Source: Nitrospira sp. (GTDB taxonomy: Bacteria > Nitrospirota > Nitrospiria > Nitrospirales > Nitrospiraceae). From it: a stretch of 51,726 nucleotides of DNA. The notes below the pieces were generated by a model that was not told the origin of the DNA, did no database searches, and worked only from the letters and a program-made list of their open reading frames with translations. A program made the position numbers and the translations under genes. Location of the stretch: the NCBI GenBank assembly GCA_005116835.1, contig SWDM01000024.1, positions 239,043-290,768 on the forward strand, in the 5' to 3' direction. Positions 41,490 to 49,457 of the stretch are shown here, piece by piece. Every line of letters starts with the position of its first letter. The stretch's first letter is position 1.

Positions 41490-42833
41490 ATGAAGCAGAT
41501 TCTCATGGTGGGAGCTGGGTCAGTGGGTGGGTTTTTCGGGGCAAACCTCGCCAAGAATAATCCTAATGTTTCCTTCCTGTTGCGGCCCAAGACCCTTGCA
41601 GCCGTGAAGCAGAATGGCCTCACGATTCGCAGTGCCAGTGGCTCTTTCACCGTACATCCGCCAGCCGCATCCGATCCGCGAGATCTTCCGAAGCCGGACC
41701 TGATTATTCTCTCGGTCAAAGCCTACGATCTGGATGGGGTACTGAACCAAATCGAGCCGGTCCTGACCAATAAGACAGTCATCTTGACCCTTCAGAATGG
41801 AGTCGATACGGAAGATCGTATCCTGGCGCGCCTTCAACGGGACTGTGTCGTTGGGGGGATCGCCTACATCTATTCCAAGATCGCAGCACCAGGCGTCATC
41901 GAGCATTATAAGAGGGGGGCAGTCACGATTGGGGAGCTGATGGGGCATCAGAGCCCTCGTCTACTGGCCATTGCTGATCTGTTTAAACAGGCGGGAATTC
42001 CTTGTCAGCTGACCGAGGATGTCCGACGCAGCAAGTGGGAGAAGATGTGTTGGAATTGTGTCTTCAATCCCTTGACGGTGATGATTGACGACAAGGTGGC
42101 TAAGGCGCTCGATCATCCGGAGATGCTGGGAGTGATCCACCAGATCGTGGGAGAAATCATGGCGGTGGCTGCCAGCGCGAAAGTGCCGTTAGCCTCCGAT
42201 ATGGCGGAGAAGGTGGTCCGTTGGACTCAGGAGATTCGAGATATCCATACCTCAATGTATGACGATTGGAAGGCTGGTCGGCCGACTGAGATCGATTCTC
42301 TGAATGGGTATATCTCCAAGCTCGGTCGGGAGTTCGGCATTCCAACGCCTCTGAACGATATGCTGACAGCGGTGATCAAGACCATTACAGCGCGAGATCG
42401 CACCGGTCCCGGTATTGTTAGGATCGAAGGGTCGGTGGTCCAACCTGTCTCGCTAGACCGTGCTGCGATCGCATCGTTGCCGGCAGAACATCAGCTCGAT
42501 ATCTCGACGGTGATGCCAGGCATGACGGGGAAAGGGATTCGGGTGAAGGGTCTGCTCGATATTCCGGCGCTGGCTATAGGAGCAGACCACGCCACCTTCC
42601 ACGCTTCAGACGGGAAGTATTCCGCCTGCCTCACCATCCAACAGGCAAGAGAGCATGGGATCCTCGTCTACGAACTTGATGGAGCATCGTTGCCTGATGC
42701 GAAAGGCGGTCCGTTCCGGTTAGTGACACCAGGTCTCGGTGATCTATGCGCCAACGTGAAGAGGGTCGCGAGGATCGAGGTGACCGTCGGAACTGGAAAG
42801 GATACGAGGCCATCGGTGAAGACGAATTGCTAG
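41490..42833 (+). CDS. Ketopantoate reductase fused to a molybdopterin-oxidoreductase-like domain
   Basis: 447 residues; the ATG at 41490 follows GAGGAG. Residues 1-about 310 are a complete 2-dehydropantoate 2-reductase (PanE/ApbA type), which uses NADPH: GAGSVGGFFGANLAKN is the nucleotide site, LILSVKAYDLDGVL and LTLQNGVDTED follow, the catalytic Lys is in SKWEKMCWNCVFNPLTVM, and TEIDSLNGYI is the late substrate motif. Residues about 312-440 resemble the sulfite-oxidase-type molybdopterin fold: IEGSVVQPVSLDRAAIASLP, KGIRVKGLLDIPAL, GADHATFHASDGKYSACLTI and GPFRLVTPGLGD with ANVKRVARIEV. The Cys that binds molybdenum in true enzymes is absent (ISTVMPGMTG). Natural PanE is about 300 residues, so this is a real fusion without frameshift. 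Role of the added domain unknown. Confidence 0.85.
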   Translation: MKQILMVGAGSVGGFFGANLAKNNPNVSFLLRPKTLAAVKQNGLTIRSASGSFTVHPPAASDPRDLPKPDLIILSVKAYDLDGVLNQIEPVLTNKTVILTLQNGVDTEDRILARLQRDCVVGGIAYIYSKIAAPGVIEHYKRGAVTIGELMGHQSPRLLAIADLFKQAGIPCQLTEDVRRSKWEKMCWNCVFNPLTVMIDDKVAKALDHPEMLGVIHQIVGEIMAVAASAKVPLASDMAEKVVRWTQEIRDIHTSMYDDWKAGRPTEIDSLNGYISKLGREFGIPTPLNDMLTAVIKTITARDRTGPGIVRIEGSVVQPVSLDRAAIASLPAEHQLDISTVMPGMTGKGIRVKGLLDIPALAIGADHATFHASDGKYSACLTIQQAREHGILVYELDGASLPDAKGGPFRLVTPGLGDLCANVKRVARIEVTVGTGKDTRPSVKTNC

Positions 42834-42842
42834 TTGCAATCG

Positions 42843-42900
42843 TTCGTGAAACGTAAAAAGTGAAACGTGAAACGTTCGAATCTGCAAACGAAGGATGGTT
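42843..42900. repeat. Family C half-repeat, copy C6
   Basis: CGTGAAACGTAAAAAGTGAA, CGTGAAACG and the core CGAATCTGCAAACGAA shared with C1. The complementary arm is missing; instead a GC-rich stretch and a family I copy follow. Confidence 0.75.
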
Positions 42901-42974
42901 CGCAGTGCGGAGGGGACTGGCTCCGCCGTCTGCGGCGGTGCCTGTCCCGCTGCTTCTCCGAGGGCGAGCCCGCC

Positions 42975-43039
42975 AGCCGAAGGCTCCGTCGTAACAGCGG
43001 ATCGGCGATTGCAGCAGAAGTGTTCATGATTGATGCGGG
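42975..43039 (+). repeat. Family I repeat, long form
   Basis: AGCCGAAGGCTCCGTCGTAA, then GATCGGCGATTGCAGCAG and GTTCATGATTGATGCGGG. Matches 37870-37937. The remaining part of this spacer, up to the Crp-type gene, shows no gene. Confidence 0.78.
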
Positions 43040-43163
43040 TGAGAACCGACACGACAATTACAGAGGAATTTTCGGGCCGGGTTCACGTACTATGCCGGTC
43101 AGTGTATTCAATAGTTACGCCGCCAGTTGAAGCGGAAAGCTTCATGGAAAGTATGCGAGCCCG

Positions 43164-43844
43164 ATGAACAAGCCGAGTGATCTCAAGGGTTGCCAACTCT
43201 TGGCGGGAATACCACGGGAGGACTTGGTTCGTGATTGTCCGTCGGCTCGGATTCTGACGATTCGACACAGAGGCACGATCTACCGGCAAGCTGAGCCAAA
43301 CCGAGCTGTCTTTTGCGTGCTCGATGGGAAGGTAACCCTCTCTAGGCTCAGTCACGAGGGCGTGACCATCACTACAGCTGCGTTGGGAGCGGGGGAGTTC
43401 TTTGGCCACGCGCTGAGTGGTGCCCCTGAGGCCGAAGACACGGCAACGGCCAAGGGAGTGGTTTCTGTTTGGCGAGTGCCGATCGCGGAGTTTCAGCGAC
43501 TGTTACTCCACCACCCGGTAGTCTCCTGGGAGTTTATCTCGATTCTTGCCTGGCGCCAGCGCCAGATGGAACTCAGGCTCGAGGGCTTCGCGTTCAAACG
43601 AACTGAGGCACGGCTGGCCGAGACGTTCCGTGAGCTTTCAGGAGGGTTCGCCACACGTTGCGAGCACGGCTTTGGACAACATCTTCGCCTCACGCAACAG
43701 GAGTTGGCCGACCTCGTAGGCGCAACCCGACCGGTTGTGAGCACGATCCTCAACAGACTTCGTGCGAAGGGGGTCCTTGGCTACAACCGCGAATATGTGT
43801 GCGTTCGTCGGATTGAAGACATTGAGCAGATGATCGATTCCTGA
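43164..43844 (+). CDS. Crp/Fnr-family transcription regulator
   Basis: 226 residues. An N-terminal cyclic-nucleotide-binding-type beta-roll (CVLDGKVTLSRLSHEGVTIT, GAGEFFGHALSG) is followed by a dimer helix (WEFISILAWRQRQMELRLEG) and a winged helix (LRLTQQELADLVGATRPVVS then TILNRLRAKGVLGY). The four-cysteine Fe-S cluster of FNR is absent, and the cAMP-binding Arg/Ser/Thr set is not obvious, so the signal is unknown. A tiny upstream frame (ATG 43144, MESMRAR) stops in an ATGA overlap with this start, possibly coupling. The next gene is 120 bases downstream. Confidence 0.92.
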   Translation: MNKPSDLKGCQLLAGIPREDLVRDCPSARILTIRHRGTIYRQAEPNRAVFCVLDGKVTLSRLSHEGVTITTAALGAGEFFGHALSGAPEAEDTATAKGVVSVWRVPIAEFQRLLLHHPVVSWEFISILAWRQRQMELRLEGFAFKRTEARLAETFRELSGGFATRCEHGFGQHLRLTQQELADLVGATRPVVSTILNRLRAKGVLGYNREYVCVRRIEDIEQMIDS

Positions 43845-43967
43845 TTGTTCACGGCGCTGTCATCTAGAGAACAGACCAATCCTGTTCAACCTGTCAACAT
43901 TATAGTTGCGCGCTCATATCGGGTGCGTTCGAAGCGGCGATTCCGCGCAAACAGGCAGGAGACGAAG

Positions 43968-44255
43968 ATGATAAAAGCCTATCTCGAGATCACGATGAAG
44001 GTGTCCGCGACGGATCGCGCCAAGGCCGGCGCGGTCTACTCAAAGTACAAACAGCCGTTTCTCGCAACAATTCCCGGCGCCGAATCCAAAGACCTCCTCC
44101 TCCGTGAAGAGGATGTACAGGTTCTTCATGGCTTCGACTCGCGAACCTCCGCAGAGAGCTATACAAAGAGCGCGCTGTTCGGTAACGATGTCGTTCGAGA
44201 GTTGAAGCCCTACCTCATGGCGGAACCAGATATCCGGATTTACGAACGCCAGTAG
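43968..44255 (+). CDS. Small ABM-like (ferredoxin-fold) hypothetical protein
   Basis: 95 residues; ATG at 43968 with AGGAGACGA before it. It begins IKAYLEITMKVSATDRAKAG and ends MAEPDIRIYERQ. Alternation of strands and helices and the Tyr-Leu-Glu-Ile start suggest a dimeric alpha-beta barrel of the antibiotic-biosynthesis-monooxygenase kind, but no catalytic residues can be assigned. A TATAGT at 43901-43906 could be its promoter. It may be a target or partner of the Crp-type regulator upstream. Confidence 0.72.
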   Translation: MIKAYLEITMKVSATDRAKAGAVYSKYKQPFLATIPGAESKDLLLREEDVQVLHGFDSRTSAESYTKSALFGNDVVRELKPYLMAEPDIRIYERQ

Positions 44256-44339
44256 GGCACTATCTGCGAGAATGAGGCCTAATAACCGGTTGTAGCGGAC
44301 GGCGCTGGGCGCCGCCGCTGTACCGGAGCATTGGGCGGC

Positions 44340-44371
44340 AAAAAAAAGGGGCGTGTCGTGAGACACGCCCC
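44340..44371 (-). terminator. Rho-independent terminator (copy 1)
   Basis: On the minus strand GGGGCGTGTC, TCAC loop, GACACGCCCC, then a run of eight Ts. It is a duplicate of the terminator at 45248-45278. Confidence 0.9.
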
Positions 44372-44404
44372 CCTGAACTCAAGCCCGTCAGATGACGGAA
44401 ACAG

Positions 44405-44527
44405 TTACTTCAATGCGTCAATGCCGGCGCCGAAGTTAATGTGAAACGCCGCCCCATTCACCACCAGAGCCGGCACCGACTTGACCTCGACTGCTTCGGC
44501 TTCTTTCACCCGCGATTTGTTCGTGCT
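44405..44527 (-). pseudogene. 3' fragment of a thioredoxin-like gene
   Basis: Encodes STNKSRVKEAEAVEVKSVPA then LVVNGAAFHINFGAGIDALK and a stop, nearly identical to the second half of the intact gene at 45311-45547. The first half, with the redox CPVC motif, is missing. Upstream on the same strand, a ribosome site GAGGAG and ATG at 44587 begin a different short frame (LIVRKMGINYSKRASFMIQ) that is out of frame with the fragment. Together with the duplicated terminator this is a partial gene duplication that brackets the toxin-antitoxin pair. Confidence 0.88.
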
Positions 44528-44636
44528 GAATCATGAAAGAGGCACGTTTCGAATAGTTGATCCCCATCTTGCGCACGATTAACATATTTGTTACTCCTCG
44601 AGAGGGGAGTACACGATCACCTATTACAGCGATGTC

Positions 44637-44936
44637 GTGCAGGTTGAGATCTTGGGCCTGCCTGATACGTTGGCGGCGAGATATATCGTGCTCACTCGAC
44701 GAATGGTTGTGCTCGGCCCGAACTTGGGAGAACCGCATACCAAAGCATTTGCTGGAGGTCTGTTCGAGTTGCGACTGAAAGGGGCAGAAGGGATTGCGCG
44801 CGTATTCTTCTGTACTCTGATCGCCAAACGAATCGTCATGCTGCATTGCTTTATTAAGAAGTCAGACAAGACGCCTCTTCGCGAGCGTGAGATCGCTGAG
44901 CCGCGGCTGAAGGAGGTCAAACATGGATACGCATGA
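44637..44936 (+). CDS. RelE/HigB-type toxin (phage Gp49-like), start uncertain
   Basis: About 99 residues from the GTG at 44637. Family features: LGLPDTLAARYIVLTRRM, LGPNLGEPHTKAFAGGLFEL, RLKGAEGIARVFFC and the basic end IVMLHCFIKKSDKTP. Such toxins cleave mRNA at the ribosome. The protein family usually begins about a dozen residues earlier, and the frame does encode EYTITYYSDV upstream (from about 44607), but there is no ATG, GTG or TTG for that longer form; only an ATT near 44586. The toxin may therefore be truncated or inactive. Overlaps the antitoxin gene by 14 bases. Confidence 0.82.
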   Translation: MQVEILGLPDTLAARYIVLTRRMVVLGPNLGEPHTKAFAGGLFELRLKGAEGIARVFFCTLIAKRIVMLHCFIKKSDKTPLREREIAEPRLKEVKHGYA

Positions 44937-45210
44937 TCAACTCGTCAAGAAGCTCATGCGCCGCCCGGGCGTGCGCGCAGAGGTGGAACGTATAGAGCGC
45001 GAAGAGTCCGTGCTGCTCGACGCCTTGCTCAAAGCGCGGCAAGAAGCGGGGCTTACTCAAGGACAGGTGGCGGCTCGAATGGGGACGCATGCTCCTGCTA
45101 TCGCTCGTCTGGAGCGGGCGCTTGCCAGTGGAAAGCATTCTCCATCGATTGCGACCTTGCGCAAGTACGTCAAGGCTTGCGGCAAGCGCTTGGTGCTCCG
45201 AGTCGCATGA
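44923..45210 (+). CDS. XRE-family antitoxin
   Basis: 95 residues; ATG at 44923 after AAGGAGG. A helix-turn-helix of the XRE type covers about 35-95: LLKARQEAGLTQGQVAARMG, THAPAIARLERALASGKHSP and IATLRKYVKACGKRL. It should bind the toxin and repress the operon. No stop overlap with later genes; the terminator at 45248 belongs to the opposite strand. Confidence 0.93.
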   Translation: MDTHDQLVKKLMRRPGVRAEVERIEREESVLLDALLKARQEAGLTQGQVAARMGTHAPAIARLERALASGKHSPSIATLRKYVKACGKRLVLRVA

Positions 45211-45247
45211 GGTTACTCGATCTATTCGATCGAGTACCCAATTTGAG

Positions 45248-45278
45248 AAAAAAGGGGACGTGTCGTTAGACACGCCCC
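45248..45278 (-). terminator. Rho-independent terminator of the thioredoxin-like gene (copy 2)
   Basis: Minus strand: GGGGCGTGTC, TAAC loop, GACACGTCCCC with one bulged base, then a run of six Ts. Duplicate of copy 1. Confidence 0.9.
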
Positions 45279-45310
45279 CTGGACTCAGAACAGTCAGTAG
45301 ACTGAACTGA

Positions 45311-45547
45311 TTACTTCAATGCGTCGATGCCGGCGCCGAAGTTGATGTGAAACGCCGCTCCATTCATGACCAGGGCCGGCACCGACTTGACGCCGGCTGC
45401 TTCGGCTTCTTTCACGCGCCCTTTGTTCGTGCCGAGATGGACATGTTCCACGTCATATTTCGCTGGATCCAAAGCGTTGGCGACGCTGTTCTCGGCTGCG
45501 ACGCATACGGGGCATCCTGCGTGGTAGAAAGTTGCTTTGGTTTTCAT
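45311..45547 (-). CDS. Small thioredoxin/glutaredoxin-like protein
   Basis: 78 residues; ATG at 45547 follows AGGGAGATCAAG. The redox motif is CPVC (KATFYHAGCPVCVAAENSV), and a cis-Pro turn is in VKSVPALVMNG. The size is that of a minimal thioredoxin fold. It probably reduces or carries electrons for disulfides in the cytoplasm. Single gene with its own terminator; a 3' copy is at 44405-44527. Confidence 0.88.
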   Translation of the reverse strand: MKTKATFYHAGCPVCVAAENSVANALDPAKYDVEHVHLGTNKGRVKEAEAAGVKSVPALVMNGAAFHINFGAGIDALK

Positions 45548-45714
45548 CTTGATCTCCCTTCAAATGAGACGGTTTGGGTAATGCTGTCGTGTCGAAGACA
45601 GAGTAACATTCAGGCTCGCTTAGGCTCGCAAGCACTTCTAGGCTTCCCTGCCACCTTGTCGGATAACCTACTGACAATCCGACAATGAAATCAATAGAAA
45701 AATCAGAGCCCCAG

Positions 45715-45886
45715 CGGGGTGTGAAGCGTCATTCGTGAAACGTGAAGCGCTAGAGCCGGATAGTTTTTCTTGTTTAGTTGGTTTGTTTGTCTGAACGTCT
45801 CCCTCGTCTCGCCCGTCCTTCTTTTCTCGCAAGTCTCGCGCGAATAACGAGATACGCTTCACGATTCACGCTTCACGGGTGTGCGC
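45715..45886. repeat. Nested repeat cluster C7 with D and E arms inside
   Basis: The outer arms are family C (GTGAAGCGTCATTCGTGAAA at 45721, CGCTTCACGATTCACGCTTC at 45855). Between them lie a D-type arm (GTTTAGTTGGTTTGTTTGTC) and an E-type arm (CTCCCTCGTCTCGCCCGTCC, CTTTTCTCGCAAGTCTCGCG). In C2 the same C arms enclose a different loop. The stretch 45548-45714 before it shows no gene. Confidence 0.8.
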
Positions 45887-45887
45887 G

Positions 45888-47471
45888 TTAGCGAATGACC
45901 TGAATTGTTTTCCATCGTTCTGATCGATAGCGCCAGAGTAGCAGTCCCATTCGGACTGTCCAATCTGCGATCATGGCGCTCCACACGAAGAACACATCGG
46001 CGGTAAGCCAAGGGCCTGCAATGGCCGCAAGGGGCAGGCGGATTCCCCACATGCCGATCGTCGTTGCTACCATAATGAATCTGGTATCGCCGGCTCCACG
46101 CAAGGATCCGGCGAGGACCATTGTAAGGGCGAGCGGCACTTGGAGGATGGCGACGATGCGTAGGAACACCGTGCCGAGCTCGACGACGGCTTCGTCGTCG
46201 GTAAAGGCACGGAGTAGCGCGTAGGGGAAAAAAAAGAGGCGCTCCCGGGTTCAGCATGGGTACAAATTGAGCCCTCCGCAGTGGAAGTAGATCGCCGTCT
46301 TGAAGTTCTCGATGTTGCGAAACCCGCAGGCCATGCTCTTGATCTTCTGGATCTGGCTGTTGACTCACGATCCACGGCGACTTCAAGCCCAGCAGGTATT
46401 GATACAACGCGGTGTCTTGCATGGTGGCCTCCTGATGAGGCCCGCATCCTACCCCGTCAGACTACCCATGCGAAACCCAGACGCGCCAAAAAAGAACAAG
46501 ATGCCCATTGACGCCATCGCAAGGGTGGCCAGCCGGTTCGCTTCCCAGTTCTCAAACTTTGCCCGAACATATTTTCCCGCGCCGATACTCTGGCCCACCA
46601 TCGTGGCTGCTGCAATGGCGAAGCCATATCCAGGCAAAAACGAAAGAGATTCGATCGACAAGCCGACTTGATGGGCGGCGTAGGTCACCGTGCCGTACAG
46701 CAGAACGATCTTGGTGTAGAGGATAATCCCTGTCTGTTGAAAGATCCGTTCGCCGGAAACCGAAGCTCCGATCTGCCAGACGGAACGCAAGAGATCTCGA
46801 CGGACATGAAGCGATATCTTGAAGAGTTTTCGGCAGGCCCATAAGAGGTAGGCCACGCCTGTTCCTTCCGCCAGGCCGGCTGCCACGGCTGCTCCAGTAA
46901 TACCCAAGGTAGGGAAGCCCCAGATTCCGTAAATCAGAGGGTAGGCGATCAGGAGGTAGAGCAGATTCACTGCGATTAAGGCGTACATGGGAGTCTTGGT
47001 GTTCCCTGTGCCTTGCAGGATGGAGGACAGAACCTGCAAGAAGATCGTGCAGGGAATGACCAGAAAGATGAAGTTTGAGTAGGGAAGGGCTAGGGTGATG
47101 ACAGCGGCCTCAGCGCCCAATTGTTCCATGATGACACGATTCAGCGACCATCCGAGTGCCACGAGCGAGCAGGAGACGATGACGGCCAGTCCGAGGAGAT
47201 GTGTGGCGGCTTCTCCGACATCTCTGGTGCGGCGTGCGCCCCACAGTTGAGCGATGAGGACATTGGCGCCGACCGATAATCCGGAGACGAGAGTGGTGGC
47301 CATGAAGGCCAGCAACTGGCCAAGTCCGACAGCCGCGATCGATGTGGCTCCGAGACCCCCGACGAGGAAAACAGCGGCGATGCCTTCCGTACGTTGAAGC
47401 AGGCTGCTGACCGTAACCGGTAAGGCCAGTGTGAGGACGGATTTCCTAATTTGCCCAATGCTGGATGCCAT
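45888..47471 (-). pseudogene. MATE efflux transporter gene interrupted by an IS remnant
   Basis: The N-terminal part runs from the ATG at 47471 (ASSIGQIRKSVLTLALPVTV) to MGILFFFGAS near 46487, about 330 residues and ten or so membrane helices. The C-terminal part resumes at about 46234 (FFFPYALLRAFTDDEAVVEL) and ends with KTIQVIR at 45888. Together they make a normal MATE protein of roughly 445 residues (sodium or proton antiporter exporting drugs). The interruption is a 236-bp element with a target duplication. Translation from the first part now ends in the element (GFRMGSLTG and stop). A truncated ten-helix protein could still be made, but function is unlikely. Confidence 0.9.
46243..46478 (-). 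mobile_element. Internally deleted ISL3-type insertion element
   Basis: It has 15-bp imperfect terminal inverted repeats (GGGTTTCGCATGGGT against GGGTTCAGCATGGGT) and an 8-bp near-perfect target duplication (AGAGGCGC at 46235-46242, AGACGCGC at 46479-46486). On the minus strand a transposase start survives: AGGAGG, ATG at 46422, then QDTALYQYLLGLKSPWIV. This runs directly into the end of a transposase in another frame: [20 protein letters not shown], then [14 protein letters not shown] and stop. Both ends are typical of ISL3-family transposases; the catalytic middle is gone. It is therefore non-autonomous (MITE-like). Confidence 0.88.
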
Positions 47472-47494
47472 GAGCGGGCCATACTAACAGGTTA

Positions 47495-47615
47495 GTGCGC
47501 GACGGGCGAGACATGCGAGAAACGCGCGACGAGCGGGAAAAGCGCGATGCGGATAGATTGAATCCCCACCTTGCCTCGCCTGTCCCGCCAGTCTCGCCAT
47601 TCTCGCTCCGTTTGC
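47495..47615. repeat. Family E hairpin repeat, copy E2
   Basis: Left arm GCGCGACGGGCGAGACATGC with GGGAAAAGCGCGATGCGG, right arm CTCGCCTGTCCCGCCAGTCT. 9-bp period. Upstream of both the MATE gene and the nuclease gene (divergent). Confidence 0.85.
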
Positions 47616-47658
47616 CCGCTGGACAAACGTGTGCCTGGCCGATTAGTGTCGTCTGACC

Positions 47659-49191
47659 ATGACTGAATTCAGTGATCTCTCATCCGTTCCTCTTCCGAAG
47701 GCCCCGCGCCTCTCAAAGTCGAAATTCCTATCCGGTCTTCAATGTCACAAACGCTTGTACCTCGAAGTTCATCATCCCTTTCTTGCGACCAAGCCGGATG
47801 CGGCGACTCAGGCCATGTTCGATATGGGAACAGAAGTGGGAGAGTTGGCCCGCAGTCGCTTCCCAGGCGGTGTCTTGGCGACAGCGAGCTATCGCCAGAC
47901 CGAAGCCGCGCTTGCGCAGACGATTGCCCTGGTCCAGGACCTTGCTGTGCCGGCAATTTTCGAAGCGGCGTTTTTGCACGGCGGGGTGCTCATCCGCGCG
48001 GACGTTATAGAGCGTGTTCAAGCCGTGGAAGGGCAGCCCGGTGGCTGGCGGCTGATTGAGGTCAAGTCTTCAACGAAGGTCAAAGACGTGCATCTCGAGG
48101 ATCTTACTGTTCAAAGCGAAGTGATACTGGGCTCTGGGCTGACGCTTGTCTCCGTCGGTCTCATGCATATCAATACCGCGTATGTATATCGAGACGGGCC
48201 CCTTGATCTGACAGAATTATTTGGGATTCAGGATCTGTCCGAGGCTGTGGCTCAACGACGCGCTGCAGTGCCGGAACGATTAGCCATCATGAGTCGCATG
48301 TTGCTCCAGGCGCAGCCTCCTGCCATTGAGCCGGACCAGCATTGCCATACACCCTACGATTGTCCCTTCTGGGAACATTGCACCAAGGATAAGCCTGCGC
48401 GCTGGATCCATTATTTGCCGGGATCCAAACAGGTGGTCAATCAGTTGGCCCAACAGGGAGTGACGACGATCGATGAGATTCCAACTGGTACGAAGCTGCT
48501 GCCGGTTCAGCGTCGTGTGAAGGAAAACGCTGAATGGGTGTCCCCGAAGCTCGATTCAGTGTTGAAGAGCGTGCAATATCCGGTGCATCACCTCGATTTT
48601 GAAACGATCATGCTGGCAGTGCCGCGATTCCCGGAGACAAGACCCTATCAAGCTCTCCCGGTTCAGTGGTCGAATCATATTGAACAGGCACCCGGTGAAC
48701 TCCACCACGAGGAGTTTTTGCACAAGGATGTGACCGACCCTCGGAATGTTTTTGCCGAAGCCTTGTTGAAATCACTGGGGGACCGAGGGACTATCTGCGT
48801 CTACTCGCCGTACGAACGATCTATCTTGGAGCAGTTGGCTGTTGCGCTTCCGTCGCTTAAACAGGCGTTGTCGCGTGTGATCAGTCGCCTGTGGGATCTT
48901 TTCCCAATCGTGCGAGACCATTACTACCATCCGGCATTCGGAGGATCCTATTCCATCAAGTCCGTGCTGCCGGCTATGGTTCCCTCACTGGCCTATGACG
49001 ATTTGGCAATCAAAGAGGGAGGGCATGCTGCCAGTGAGTATTACCGTATGGTCTTTGTCGAAACGGATTGGGTCGAGCGAGTGACTATCCAAGAAGCGTT
49101 GCTAGCCTACTGTAAACGCGACACTCTTGCGATGGTCGAACTCAGGCGAGCGCTGAAGGAGAAAGCTCAGATAAAAGGCGAGACTGGTTGA
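47659..49191 (+). CDS. DUF2779 protein: Cas4/RecB-like plus RNase H-like nuclease
   Basis: 510 residues. The N-terminal half resembles Cas4/RecB-type PD-(D/E)xK nucleases: LSKSKFLSGLQCHKRLYLEV with a Cys, then VLIRADVIERV and LIEVKSSTKVKDVHLEDLTV (the E-x-K core); a Cys-rich piece TPYDCPFWEHCTK may help bind an Fe-S cluster. The C-terminal half (about 310-505) looks like a DEDD exonuclease fold: HHLDFETIM, ICVYSPYERSILEQL and AYCKRDTLAMVELRRAL. The start at 47659 has no clear ribosome site. Stands alone; no CRISPR array or cas genes are in the window. Role is unknown. Confidence 0.85.
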   Translation: MTEFSDLSSVPLPKAPRLSKSKFLSGLQCHKRLYLEVHHPFLATKPDAATQAMFDMGTEVGELARSRFPGGVLATASYRQTEAALAQTIALVQDLAVPAIFEAAFLHGGVLIRADVIERVQAVEGQPGGWRLIEVKSSTKVKDVHLEDLTVQSEVILGSGLTLVSVGLMHINTAYVYRDGPLDLTELFGIQDLSEAVAQRRAAVPERLAIMSRMLLQAQPPAIEPDQHCHTPYDCPFWEHCTKDKPARWIHYLPGSKQVVNQLAQQGVTTIDEIPTGTKLLPVQRRVKENAEWVSPKLDSVLKSVQYPVHHLDFETIMLAVPRFPETRPYQALPVQWSNHIEQAPGELHHEEFLHKDVTDPRNVFAEALLKSLGDRGTICVYSPYERSILEQLAVALPSLKQALSRVISRLWDLFPIVRDHYYHPAFGGSYSIKSVLPAMVPSLAYDDLAIKEGGHAASEYYRMVFVETDWVERVTIQEALLAYCKRDTLAMVELRRALKEKAQIKGETG

Positions 49192-49297
49192 TCTGGTTCA
49201 TCTGGTTTGTTTTGTTCATTTGGTGAGAATGGTGTCTTCTATTCGTTGAACCGAACAACCAAATAAACAAAACAAACCAGACAAACCAAACAACAGC
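49192..49297. repeat. Family D hairpin repeat, copy D4
   Basis: Left arm GATCTGGTTCATCTGGTTTG, loop with TTGAACCGAAC, right arm AACCAAATAAACAAAACAAA. 9-bp period. Lies between the nuclease gene and the tRNA. Confidence 0.85.
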
Positions 49298-49307
49298 GAG
49301 TTTAATT

Positions 49308-49397
49308 TGGCGGAGAGGGTGGGGATCGAACCCACGGTCCCGTTGCCAGGACAGCAGTTTTCGAGACTGCCCGATTCGGCCACTCTCGCACCTCTCC
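49308..49397 (-). tRNA. tRNA-Ser(CGA)
   Basis: 90 nt including an encoded CCA. On the minus strand: acceptor GGAGAGG pairs with CCTCTCC, discriminator G. The anticodon stem GCAGT/ACTGC holds the loop CTCGAAA, so the anticodon is CGA (codon UCG). A long variable arm (class II) fits serine. T arm GTGGG-TTCGATC-CCCAC. It sits between two family D repeats. Confidence 0.97.
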
Positions 49398-49457
49398 GCA
49401 TGATAGAGCGCGTGAGCTTACTCTGGGGGCGTTAATTTTTCAATCGGTTTTCATTCC

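Noticed and set aside
44436-44846. Minus-strand frame of 136 codons across the toxin gene
   Set aside because: It is a chance join of the truncated redox gene region and the antisense of the toxin; the real signals there are the fragment's own frame and the toxin.
47659-49191. Cas4 nuclease of a CRISPR system
   Set aside because: The protein has a Cas4/RecB-like half but is fused to a DEDD-type region, as in stand-alone DUF2779 proteins, and there is no array or other cas gene nearby.
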